From Paludibacteraceae bacterium (GTDB lineage Bacteria > Bacteroidota > Bacteroidia > Bacteroidales > Paludibacteraceae): a stretch of 64,000 nt of DNA. Where the stretch lies: positions 1 through 64,000 of the forward strand of contig JAILMN010000010.1 of NCBI GenBank assembly GCA_024692565.1, in the 5' to 3' direction. The position numbers and the translations under genes were made by a program. The notes beneath the pieces are model-generated. The model did no database searches, had not been told where the DNA came from, and saw only the letters and a program-made list of their open reading frames with translations. Shown here one piece after another: positions 30,730 through 40,034 of this stretch (positions are counted from its first letter, which is position 1; each line of letters starts with the position of its first letter).

Positions 30730-31756
30730 TGCGCTGCGCCATGTGCGCTATCCAGGTACGGGCAAAGACCTCATAGAGAGCGGAATGCTGGAAGATGATA
30801 TCCGTATCTCCGGCTTTGAGGTGTCGTTCTCGCTCATTTTCCAAAAGGACAACGATCCCTTTGCGAAATCCGTGATGAAAGCGGCAGAAGTGGCGCTCCA
30901 AACCTATGTCGATCCGAATATAGCGGTGAAGATCCATCCCAAATATACCAAATCGTCAATCGTCAATCGTCAATCGTCAATCGCTCCCTCGTCCATTCAC
31001 GCGAAGCACATCATCGCCATCCATAGCGGCAAGGGCGGAGTAGGTAAAAGTACGGTGACGGCGAACCTGGCGGTAGCGTTGGCGCAGAAGGGATACAGCG
31101 TCGGATTGCTCGATGCCGATATTCATGGCCCGTCGATGCCGAAAATGTTCCATACCGAGGATTGCCGACCGATGTCGGTGGAGGAAGAAGGACGTACGCT
31201 CATCGAGCCCATCGAGCAGTACGGCGTGAAGATGCTGTCCATCGGTTTCTTCGTCAATCCCGAGCAAGCGGTCATCTGGCGCGGAGGCATGGCATCGAAT
31301 GCTATCAAACAGTTGATAGAAGATGCCCATTGGGGCGAATTGGATTATTTCCTTATCGACCTGCCGCCGGGCACCAGTGATATCCACCTCACGCTGATAT
31401 CGGAACTGCAACTGACAGGTGCCATCGTGGTGACGACACCGCAACCCGTGGCGCTTGTGGATGCACGCAAAGGTGTAGAGATGTTCCAAAACGAGAAAAT
31501 TAATGTACCTATCCTCGGTCTCATCGAGAATATGTCGTGGTTCACACCTGCCGAGTTACCTGATAGTAAATATTATATCTTCGGCCGTGACGGAGGAAAA
31601 CGTCTGGCGGAAGAACTGAACGTACCCTTATTGGGTCAGATACCGTTAGTGCAATCGATACGCGAAGGTGGAGATGAAGGTATGCCTATTGTCCTTCAGG
31701 GCGGTCATCCTGCCGCGGCGGCATTCGAAGCAATAGCGAAGCAATTGGAAGATTAA
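30707..31756 (+). CDS. Mrp/NBP35 (ApbC) family Fe-S carrier ATPase
   Basis: N-terminal MIP18-like domain, [44 protein letters not shown]. Confidence 0.95.
   Translation: MYPQQIIDALRHVRYPGTGKDLIESGMLEDDIRISGFEVSFSLIFQKDNDPFAKSVMKAAEVALQTYVDPNIAVKIHPKYTKSSIVNRQSSIAPSSIHAKHIIAIHSGKGGVGKSTVTANLAVALAQKGYSVGLLDADIHGPSMPKMFHTEDCRPMSVEEEGRTLIEPIEQYGVKMLSIGFFVNPEQAVIWRGGMASNAIKQLIEDAHWGELDYFLIDLPPGTSDIHLTLISELQLTGAIVVTTPQPVALVDARKGVEMFQNEKINVPILGLIENMSWFTPAELPDSKYYIFGRDGGKRLAEELNVPLLGQIPLVQSIREGGDEGMPIVLQGGHPAAAAFEAIAKQLED
30950..30984 (+). repeat. Five-unit heptamer array inside mrp linker: AAATCGT CAATCGT CAATCGT CAATCGT CAATCGC
   Basis: Read directly; encodes [10 protein letters not shown] between the N-terminal and ATPase domains. 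Confidence 0.92.
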
Positions 31757-31762
31757 AAGCAC

Positions 31763-33106
31763 ATGAGTCAACCGACGGAATTAGGCATAGAGCCAATACA
31801 TAAACTCCTTTGGAAGTATGCGTTGCCTGCTATCATTGCTATGACGGCTACGTCGTTGTATAACATCGTGGATAGTATCTATATCGGTCACGGATGCGGT
31901 GCGTTGGCGTTAGGCGCATTGACTGTGGCGAAACCATTCATGGATATCTGTGCAGCATTCGGTAGTCTCGTTGGTGTGGGGGCTTCTTCGCTATTAGCAA
32001 TCTATCTTGGTGAGAAAGACTATGACCGAGCCAACCGCGTTTTGGGTAATGTGATCGTGATGAACATCATCCTTTCCGCCGTGGTGATGGTGGTGGGCTT
32101 GGTATGGCTTAATCCCATTCTCATGGCGTTCGGCGCCAGTGAAGATACGATCGGCTATGCGCATCAATACATGGAGATTATCCTGTACGGCAATATCCTG
32201 ACGCATATTTATTTTGGTTTGAATGCGATGTTGCGTTCAGCGGGACATCCGCGTTTCTCAATGACCGCCACCATCGTCGCGGTGGTCATCAATATTATCC
32301 TGGATCCGATCTTTATCTTCGGTCTCGACATGGGTGTCCGTGGAGCCGCTTTGGCAACGGTCATCAGTCAGGCAATCGCGGTCACATGGCAGGTAACAAA
32401 ATTCTTTGATAAGAACGAATTAGTCCGCTTTCATCGGGGGATTTGGCGACTAAATAAGCATATTACTTTTCGTGCATTGGCAATCGGAATGTCCCCGTTC
32501 CTGTATAATATCGCGCATTGTTTTGTGGTGGTCATCATCAATAATCAACTGAAGACGTTCGGTGGCGATATGGCGATTGCGTCCTATGGGGTAATCAACC
32601 GTCTGACCTTCGTCTTTGCGATGATGGTGATGGGTCTCAACCAGGGTATGCAACCTATCGCGGGGTATAACTACGGAGCGAAGCACTACGACCGTATGCT
32701 CAAATCCTTCTACCTCACCTGCCTGTATGCTACGGGCGTGATGGGCTGCGTGTTTATCTTGGGAGAGTGGTTCCCGCGTATGGTCACGCAGATGTTCACG
32801 CATGATCCCTTGCTCATCGACCTCACTATCAAACCGATGCGCATCATCTGTTCGTCCATGCTCATCATCGGCTTCCAGATGGTGACGGGTAATCTCTTTA
32901 CCTCTATCGGTAAGGCAGGCAAAGCCATATTCCTCAGCCTGACGCGTCAGGTGCTCTATCTCATACCGCTGGCGTTGTGGATGCCGCTGCTCTTTGCCGA
33001 GCCCCTTGACGGTGTATGGTGGTCCATCCCCGTCAGCGACACCTTCTCTGCCATCACCGCCGTCATCGTCCTACTCGCCTCTCGCAAAAAACTACATATG
33101 GAATAA
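31763..33106 (+). CDS. MATE family efflux transporter
   Basis: Twelve-TM pattern, YNIVDSIYIGHGCGALALGALTVAKP, NQGMQPIAGYNYGAKHYDR. Confidence 0.93.
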   Translation: MSQPTELGIEPIHKLLWKYALPAIIAMTATSLYNIVDSIYIGHGCGALALGALTVAKPFMDICAAFGSLVGVGASSLLAIYLGEKDYDRANRVLGNVIVMNIILSAVVMVVGLVWLNPILMAFGASEDTIGYAHQYMEIILYGNILTHIYFGLNAMLRSAGHPRFSMTATIVAVVINIILDPIFIFGLDMGVRGAALATVISQAIAVTWQVTKFFDKNELVRFHRGIWRLNKHITFRALAIGMSPFLYNIAHCFVVVIINNQLKTFGGDMAIASYGVINRLTFVFAMMVMGLNQGMQPIAGYNYGAKHYDRMLKSFYLTCLYATGVMGCVFILGEWFPRMVTQMFTHDPLLIDLTIKPMRIICSSMLIIGFQMVTGNLFTSIGKAGKAIFLSLTRQVLYLIPLALWMPLLFAEPLDGVWWSIPVSDTFSAITAVIVLLASRKKLHME

Positions 33107-33117
33107 ATCATTTGCTT

Positions 33118-36100
33118 ATGGCTAATTATCGCGTTATAAAGAATACCGTGATGCTGTGCGCAACTTTGGGTTTCTCCACTTTTGTCTCGGCAGCACCTTG
33201 GACAGGAGCCAAGACGGAACCTGTCAACGACGGCACGACCTACACGATCGCTACGCCGGAAGAGTTGGCGTGGATAGCGGAGGCGAGTCAAACCAATACG
33301 TTCGCAGGCAAAATAATCCGTCTGACGGACGATCTCGATTTGGGTGGTACGCACCCCACACCTCCCAGTTGGATACCTATCGGCAGTGAAGCGGCGCCGT
33401 TCCAAGGAGAGCTGGACGGCAATATCCATGTGGTGTATAATCTCTATATGCTTAGTTCCGCCTTTCCCAAGGGCGCAGGCCTCATCGCGGAGACAGGAGA
33501 GGCTGCCGTGGTGCATCATCTAGGTATCGCGCAAGGCCAGATTATGACCGATGGTTCCAATAATGTCGGCTCGTTCGTGGGCGTGAACCGCGGAACGATT
33601 CACCATTGTTTTAACATGCTGCAGATCATCGCCCATAATGGCGATAACATCGGCGGTCTGGTTGGAACAAACTACGGCGCAATTAACTATTCCTATAATG
33701 CCGGCATTATCACGGACGCCAATAATCATGTAGGAGGATTAGTCGGTTTCAATAGTGTCTCTTCCGTATTAGATAATTGCTATAACATGGGTTACTGCAA
33801 AGGAACCGACCACGTAGGAGCGCTATTTGGCAAGAACGAAGCTCCTGAGACACAATTGATTAAAGTGGTTTTTGACCAGCAGTTGACGCGCATGTATGCA
33901 ACGGGTTATGGGGCCAATGATCCTATCCTTACGGACAATACGAAATATGCGATTGAAAAGTCCAAAAACTTTTGGCAGTACGGTCCGTATTATCAAAATC
34001 CAGAGGTTGAATGGTGTAGCGACGTGCATGCACAGTTGGTTTGTTTCAAAAATCACCCTGCGTCTTGGCTGTCCGGCTTTGCCGTCAGTCTGGATGCCGA
34101 CAATCGCCCTATCGAGCGTGCGGAAGGAGTAGGTGCACCAAAGGAAGGAAATGTCCCGCGGCAGACTATCATATTAGATAGGTTGTATAATAATCTCGGA
34201 GAAGGACAATGGTATTCACCCAGCCCGGATGTAATCTATATCCCCAGCCCCACTTCTTCTGTCGCCCAAGTATTCCGTCCATGCGGTAACCAGGAGGTTA
34301 TCCTCACGCAGACTTATGATAAGTTCGTCAAGCAAGTATATACGATTGTGAAAGGATACGATGTGTTTGATGCCGGAGTCGTGTCCGGAGAAACATGGGC
34401 TTGTTGGAACCAAGAGGATGTCAAGTTCATGGTGCAGAATAACGGTGGCAAAGAGGCATCCGGAGGCAAGGATGATGAACAGAAGAACTCAACGTATAGT
34501 TACCAATATATGATTATCCGCGATACGGTCATCAGTCGCTATCCGGAGCATTATGAACCGATAGACACGTTCTATATGCCGCAAGAGATATATAAAGACT
34601 GGTGCCTACCGACGGATGTCCCGGGTGATTATGCATTCAGACGTTATGTGAAGGATTGCAAGTGTAAAACAGAGTGGACCTTATCACAAGGATTGTATGG
34701 CGCGCCTGTGGGAAGGTTGTTCCTCCATGTGCGCGAGAAATTCGACCCGGGTGAGTTGGTCGAGAAACCGGATACCTTGTACGGCATCTTACCCATTACC
34801 TTGACCATTGAGAGTGCACGGGATGCGTCCGGCGGTGGCGGTCATTTTAACTATACATGGGCGATGACGCGCAGCGCATGGGATCCGGCAACGCAGGACT
34901 GGCTCGCTCCTACCGAAGATGACATCCGCGATCCGCTCTATATGGGCGGCAGTCCGGTCAATACACCCTCTTTCGATTATAACTTCACCAAACCCGGCAA
35001 GTATTCCTTCACGCGTAAGGTCAGCGAAACGGCCTGCGAAGCCTTACCCGTCGAGTCCTTCCGTCCGTATGTGGTCTATGTGTATGAGACGCTTGACCCG
35101 GGACGTATCGATTTGTTCGAGCGCCAGTTATGTACCTCCCTCTGTACCGATACCATCAATGAGATAGACTCCGTCAGTGGCGGTAACGGCATCTATCTCT
35201 ATCGTTGGCTCTGTAATGGCGAACCTATCCCCGGTGCCGATACCACTGTCTTGGATCTGGCGGATATCGCACTAACCCACGGACAGACCTATGTCTTCCA
35301 TCGCCAAGTGAAAGATAACACCGGCCTGATGGATTGGCAGACATCCGCGGGCGAAGTGCACGTGCGTGTTTATAAGGACTACGACGCCGGTGCAATCACG
35401 CCGATTGATGACCAACTATGTACGGACAACAGCACCATCGATGACGTGCCGATGACCATCCTTCAGCAGCAGGCAGCTACAGGCGAACCGGGTAGCGAGT
35501 ATGTCTATTGCTGGTTGCTCTATCGCGGCGGTGCGGACACCTTACTCCTGGATACTATCCATCATAATGCCCCTACGCTTGATACTACGATCTCCCTCAG
35601 TTCATACGGACTCTCCGTACCCGTAACGCTCTATGTCCAACGGGCCGTACTGAACCTGCTGTGTGAGTCGGAGCGGAAAATATCTGCGAACTCCGCCATG
35701 TGGCGATTCGGTCGTTCGGAAAAACGAACGGAGTACGTCAAGGCCTGCACGCTGCCCTATGTCTATACCTATACTTTTGCGGACGGTAGCACCAAGCAAT
35801 ATCGCTTCACGCAAGAGAATGAGACCACGGTGATGCAGGATCAGACCACGGAGGGATGCTCGCTTGATGTCACGCTGCAATGTCTCTTGACCTCCACTCC
35901 GGAAGTGGAAGTGGAACCCGTTCTCTCGGTTTGCGAGACAGCGCAGATCATGAATATCTCCTATACGGTCGTTAACGGTGCGCCGGATCATTTTGACCTC
36001 ACCTTCTCGGAGAGCGCCAAGGAGATAGGCTTCCGCGATTCGCTCAACGCACCGATGCCCGTATCGCAAATCATCGAGATCCCCGTTCCGACTCCGCTGC

Positions 36101-36558
36101 CCTTGGGCAAACATTCGATGACAATCTCTTTCTTTGCAGAGACAGCCAGCTCCGATGACTGCAAACGCAGCGCACCGACTATCCTGCCCTTCTCCATCGA
36201 CTTGGATGGCTTTGTGCATCGCAAAGAGAACGAGGTTGTCTTCGTGGATAATAGCGGTAAGCATAACGACAAGGGTCTCACCTTTGTGTCCTATCAGTGG
36301 TATCGCAACAACGAACCGATCGAAGACGCCACGGGGCAGTTCTACTATGAGTACAACGGCCTGAACGGATTCTACCAGGTGGTGATGATCGGCGCGGACG
36401 GAACGGAGTACCGCAGCTGTGTCTATGAGTACCGACCGATAACGCCGGTCAACGAGATCGAAGACGGCTCTCGCGGAAAGAAAATTCTTCGTGACGGACG
36501 ACTACTGCTCATCCTCAATGAGAAAACCTATAACATGCTTGGCCAGGAAGAGAAATAA
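33118..36558 (+). CDS. large secreted/surface protein with GLUG-like repeats and repeated Ig/PKD-like modules
   Basis: Signal peptide after ATG 33118; HVGGLVGFNSVSSVLDNCYNMG GLUG-like repeats; C-terminal SYQWYRNNEPIEDATGQFYYEYNGLNGFYQVVMIG module; tail GKKILRDGRLLLILNEKTYNMLGQ. Confidence 0.75.
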   Translation: MANYRVIKNTVMLCATLGFSTFVSAAPWTGAKTEPVNDGTTYTIATPEELAWIAEASQTNTFAGKIIRLTDDLDLGGTHPTPPSWIPIGSEAAPFQGELDGNIHVVYNLYMLSSAFPKGAGLIAETGEAAVVHHLGIAQGQIMTDGSNNVGSFVGVNRGTIHHCFNMLQIIAHNGDNIGGLVGTNYGAINYSYNAGIITDANNHVGGLVGFNSVSSVLDNCYNMGYCKGTDHVGALFGKNEAPETQLIKVVFDQQLTRMYATGYGANDPILTDNTKYAIEKSKNFWQYGPYYQNPEVEWCSDVHAQLVCFKNHPASWLSGFAVSLDADNRPIERAEGVGAPKEGNVPRQTIILDRLYNNLGEGQWYSPSPDVIYIPSPTSSVAQVFRPCGNQEVILTQTYDKFVKQVYTIVKGYDVFDAGVVSGETWACWNQEDVKFMVQNNGGKEASGGKDDEQKNSTYSYQYMIIRDTVISRYPEHYEPIDTFYMPQEIYKDWCLPTDVPGDYAFRRYVKDCKCKTEWTLSQGLYGAPVGRLFLHVREKFDPGELVEKPDTLYGILPITLTIESARDASGGGGHFNYTWAMTRSAWDPATQDWLAPTEDDIRDPLYMGGSPVNTPSFDYNFTKPGKYSFTRKVSETACEALPVESFRPYVVYVYETLDPGRIDLFERQLCTSLCTDTINEIDSVSGGNGIYLYRWLCNGEPIPGADTTVLDLADIALTHGQTYVFHRQVKDNTGLMDWQTSAGEVHVRVYKDYDAGAITPIDDQLCTDNSTIDDVPMTILQQQAATGEPGSEYVYCWLLYRGGADTLLLDTIHHNAPTLDTTISLSSYGLSVPVTLYVQRAVLNLLCESERKISANSAMWRFGRSEKRTEYVKACTLPYVYTYTFADGSTKQYRFTQENETTVMQDQTTEGCSLDVTLQCLLTSTPEVEVEPVLSVCETAQIMNISYTVVNGAPDHFDLTFSESAKEIGFRDSLNAPMPVSQIIEIPVPTPLPLGKHSMTISFFAETASSDDCKRSAPTILPFSIDLDGFVHRKENEVVFVDNSGKHNDKGLTFVSYQWYRNNEPIEDATGQFYYEYNGLNGFYQVVMIGADGTEYRSCVYEYRPITPVNEIEDGSRGKKILRDGRLLLILNEKTYNMLGQEEK

Positions 36559-38027
36559 TGAAAAAAAACTTGTGGATCATAGCGTTGCTGTCGGTAGGTC
36601 TCGGAGCTTTTGCTGCCCCTAAGCAAAAAGCCAAACAAGAGAAACCGATCAAGCATTACCTCGATATCTACGCCCTTGGCGGAGTAGGTTCTTTAGGCTA
36701 TCAACTGCAAGGCGGAGCCGTCGATCTCAGTGCCGCGTTCGGCGCCGGATTGGGCTATACGTATTTCTTCCATCCGTCCGTAGGTCTGCAGCTCGGTTTG
36801 TCCTTCTCCCGCGTGTCATCCTCGTCGCGTCTGACCGAGCGGATGGAGTGGCGCACATGGCAGGACGGCTCGCCGCTCACCGATTATACGGGAGAGCCGT
36901 ATATCCATTATACCGCTTTCTCGGATTTCCGAGAGCGGCAGCAGGCGTATCTCATCGAAGTGCCTCTCGGCCTGCGCTTCCGTTATTTCAAGAGTAGCGG
37001 CAGCAAAGCTGGCCTGCATGCCGCGCTCGGTGCCAAACTGGCCATACCCGTCTTGGCGAATTATACGCGCGTGTCGGGAGATATCACCCATACCGGCTGG
37101 TACGAACAGTGGCAGCTGACCTTGCATGATCTGCCCGGACGATTCGAGACGGAGCGTTTCGATACCAAGCAGGAAGAGTCCATCACCAATCGCCTCAATC
37201 TGATCAATGCGGTGGCGTATGCCGAACTGGGACTCGCGGTCCGCATCAGCCCGCATTACGAGCTCTATATAGCCGCCTACGGCCAGTATCTCATCAATGA
37301 TTTCTCCGCTACAAAAATGGATGAACGCGTGCCGCTTGGATTCCGAAATACACATAATAACTATGCCTTCATGAATGAGTACCGCGGACTCTTCGGAACG
37401 GATAAAGTGGGCGCACTCCATCCTTGGATGGCGGGACTTAAGATCGGCATCTCCATCTGGCCGGGGAAGACGGAGAAAGAGAAGAAAAATGAACTTAAAA
37501 AACTGCTCAAGGAGTTCCCCGATGAGAAAAAAGTGGTTACCGTCCATGATACCGTCTATATCCATGATACGGTTTGTCCGAATGAACTCCGGCCTGTCGC
37601 CACTGTAGCCAAATCTCCGGCAACCAAAGCGCCGCAGAAGATAGACAATACGCCGCTGCCGCATGAGCGTCAACTGGATTCCTTGCTCGCTGAGGCGGTT
37701 ATCTGGTTCCATTTTGATGACGATGTACCTATCCTCGAGCCCGCCTACGTCCTGGACTCTGTAGTGGCGATGATGAAGCGTTATCCGGATCTGAAGATCC
37801 ATGTGTACGGTCATGCGTGCCGGTTGGGAACGGACGGCTATAACCAGCGCCTGGCACTCAAACGTGCCCGTGCCGTGGCAGCTGTTCTCATCGATAAAGG
37901 AGTCGAACCCGAACGGATGTTAGTCTGGTCCTTCGGCGAAGAAAAACCCTACCGCTATAACACCGAGAAACAACTCTCCAAGGACCGCCGCGTGGAAATC
38001 ATCCCCGCCCGCTTCGCCACACAGTAA
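36558..38027 (+). CDS. OmpA family outer-membrane protein with N-terminal beta-barrel
   Basis: Signal peptide, barrel-like N-terminus, C-terminal IHVYGHACRLGTDGYNQRLALKRARAVAAVLIDKGV. Confidence 0.88.
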   Translation: MKKNLWIIALLSVGLGAFAAPKQKAKQEKPIKHYLDIYALGGVGSLGYQLQGGAVDLSAAFGAGLGYTYFFHPSVGLQLGLSFSRVSSSSRLTERMEWRTWQDGSPLTDYTGEPYIHYTAFSDFRERQQAYLIEVPLGLRFRYFKSSGSKAGLHAALGAKLAIPVLANYTRVSGDITHTGWYEQWQLTLHDLPGRFETERFDTKQEESITNRLNLINAVAYAELGLAVRISPHYELYIAAYGQYLINDFSATKMDERVPLGFRNTHNNYAFMNEYRGLFGTDKVGALHPWMAGLKIGISIWPGKTEKEKKNELKKLLKEFPDEKKVVTVHDTVYIHDTVCPNELRPVATVAKSPATKAPQKIDNTPLPHERQLDSLLAEAVIWFHFDDDVPILEPAYVLDSVVAMMKRYPDLKIHVYGHACRLGTDGYNQRLALKRARAVAAVLIDKGVEPERMLVWSFGEEKPYRYNTEKQLSKDRRVEIIPARFATQ

Positions 38028-38077
38028 CTAACATTTTTAGAAACATTTTTTAGGACGGGAAAAATAAATAAGACATC

Positions 38078-38121
38078 ATCGCGAGCACTTCGAAGGCATT
38101 TCGAAAGCATCTCGAGGACAA
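38078..38121. repeat. Four-unit 11-bp-period repeat ATCGCGAGCAC/TTCGAAGGCAT/TTCGAAAGCAT/CTCGAGGACAA
   Basis: Exact 11-bp register read directly; flanked by AGCACTT (38084-38090) / AAGTGCT (38120-38126) inverted repeat. Confidence 0.8.
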
Positions 38122-38124
38122 GTG

Positions 38125-38712
38125 CTAATCAAATACTTCCATGAGGATGTCGAGCGATTTGGGGTTTTGCCAGGTCTCGACATGTTCCTCGAAATAGTCA
38201 CACAGCGCGCGGAGAGCCTGTTGCCGTTCCTTGCGCGTGGTAGGGTGAGGATTGAAGGAGTGAGTGTTTTGTGAATTAGGGTTTAGGGGGATAGCGAAAC
38301 CGAGTTTGGCGGCTAAATCCACGAGGAACAGCAGGTGAAAGTTCTGTGGCTCCGTGCAGCGGTCGAGTTGCTCTATTGCCTGCTCCAGATAGTCATAGAG
38401 CGGTTCATCCGTCATCGGATGGCGCAGCACATGGTAGAGCACTTCGCTGATGAAGAGTGCGATCGTGCGTTTATACGGATCTTGGACGATGGTCTGCGGC
38501 ACATAACTGAGTTGCGCCGTGCGTACCGAGCGTTCGTCCGTAGTGAGTTGGACGATGGAGAGCGGCGAGTATTTGCCGGAGGTGTTTTTGCGTCCGAGGC
38601 CGTACACCATATAATTAACGCGCCCGCCCGCGCGAGTGTACGCGTGTAGGACGTGTGCCTTGTCGGAGTGCGGCTGCAGCGACAGCACTATCGCTTCAGT
38701 CGTGCTTAACAT
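38125..38712 (-). CDS. recO: DNA repair protein RecO
   Basis: TEAIVLSLQPHSDKAHVLHAYTRAGGRVNYMVYG, N-terminal OB fold. Confidence 0.9.
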   Translation of the reverse strand: MLSTTEAIVLSLQPHSDKAHVLHAYTRAGGRVNYMVYGLGRKNTSGKYSPLSIVQLTTDERSVRTAQLSYVPQTIVQDPYKRTIALFISEVLYHVLRHPMTDEPLYDYLEQAIEQLDRCTEPQNFHLLFLVDLAAKLGFAIPLNPNSQNTHSFNPHPTTRKERQQALRALCDYFEEHVETWQNPKSLDILMEVFD

Positions 38713-39607
38713 AAAGGGAATCGATGGCTACACCATCGTTGCGGCGAAACACCTTAAAGGATAGGCCTGCCTCATCTGCCGTCAAGACCCCATAGACGAA
38801 GTCTTGTGAGATGACATCCGCTTGCAAGGACTTCCGCAGCGGTTTGACTTTGCCGGCTGTATTAAGCATCACGAACGAACCTTTGCGCACGTAGTTATGG
38901 TCGTGTCCGCAAAGCACGAGGTCGGTCTGGCTCAGCGCATAACGGAATGTTGTATACACGCCGGCGTTGAAGCGTCCTTTAGCAGCAGAGAGAACAGGGT
39001 GGTGCATCATGACGACGATATATTTGCCTTCCGCACCATACATTGCTTTCCGTAGCCACGTGAGCAGTCGCGTCATCTCAACGATGCGGTCCATGGGGTT
39101 GGTATCCAGAACGATGAGACGCATGAACGGAAAATCGACGTAGTAATTGGCGCCTTTGATACCCTCCACCGAAGGCGCATAGAAGGTCTTCTGCCATGCT
39201 TCGGACAGTTCTTTCGGAAAACCTTTGTTATACTCGTGATTACCCGGGCAAGCGATGACGGGTTTTCCATTGAGCGCGCTATGAGACCACTCGCGCAGCA
39301 GTTGCTGGCGATAGTATTCCTGTCCGCGCTCCATCCAATCGCCCGTTTGCAGCACCACATCAGCTTGCGGCACGCGTGCAGCAAGTGTGTCATAGTCATC
39401 GCGCGTGAGGTTGCTATGTATATCGCCCATAACGAGGAAAGTGAGTCCTTCTTCGTCAGTCGGACTTGTCAGCACCGAGTCGATGACATCGCCAGTCCAG
39501 ACGGGTTCATCGGGCATCCCGAACCAAGCCTGCCAGCGGACGGCACACACGATGGCGGCCGCCGCTAACAAGACAACAGGTATTGTTATGTTAACCCACT
39601 TACGCAT
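38696..39607 (-). CDS. metallophosphoesterase
   Basis: VMGDIHSN, QTGDWMERG, CPGNHEYNKG, MMHHPV, GHDHNY. Confidence 0.93.
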   Translation of the reverse strand: MRKWVNITIPVVLLAAAAIVCAVRWQAWFGMPDEPVWTGDVIDSVLTSPTDEEGLTFLVMGDIHSNLTRDDYDTLAARVPQADVVLQTGDWMERGQEYYRQQLLREWSHSALNGKPVIACPGNHEYNKGFPKELSEAWQKTFYAPSVEGIKGANYYVDFPFMRLIVLDTNPMDRIVEMTRLLTWLRKAMYGAEGKYIVVMMHHPVLSAAKGRFNAGVYTTFRYALSQTDLVLCGHDHNYVRKGSFVMLNTAGKVKPLRKSLQADVISQDFVYGVLTADEAGLSFKVFRRNDGVAIDSLYVKHD

Positions 39608-40032
39608 TAGAACGGCAGGTCACTTGTGCCTTCGCCTGCAGAAGCGTCAAACGGATCAACGTTAGGAGCCGGAGCCTCAGCCGGTGCAGCTGCAGGAGCC
39701 GCCGGTGCCGCAGGAGCAGCTACAGGTGCTGCAGCAGAAGGAACAGCCGCAGCCTGGGTTGTGTCACCCTGCTGGATCTTCCATGCGCGGATAGAGGTGT
39801 ACCAACGGCCGTTGAACTCACGGCTCTCGATATCGAAGCTAACCGTCACTAATTGATCTACATCGCACGGATTCTGTTTGATACGGTCCTCGCCGAATAC
39901 CTCGAAATGCACCTTACGGGGATATTGATCAAGTGTCTCCAATACATACGGCTGCACGCGCCAAGGGTTGCCGTTACGACCGACACCTTCCTGTGCCGGC
40001 AGTACTTGTATAATCTTACCTACTACTTCCAT
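39607..40032 (-). CDS. DUF3127 domain-containing protein with Ala/Pro-rich linker and SSB-like DLPF tail
   Basis: MEVVGKIIQVLPAQEGVGRNGNPWRVQPYVLET; C-terminus DPFDASAGEGTSDLPF. Confidence 0.88.
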   Translation of the reverse strand: MEVVGKIIQVLPAQEGVGRNGNPWRVQPYVLETLDQYPRKVHFEVFGEDRIKQNPCDVDQLVTVSFDIESREFNGRWYTSIRAWKIQQGDTTQAAAVPSAAAPVAAPAAPAAPAAAPAEAPAPNVDPFDASAGEGTSDLPF

Positions 40033-40034
40033 AA

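Noticed and set aside
33016-33117. N-terminal extension of the large surface protein overlapping the MATE gene
   Set aside because: ATG at 33118 gives a proper signal peptide; the extension is out-of-frame MATE sequence.
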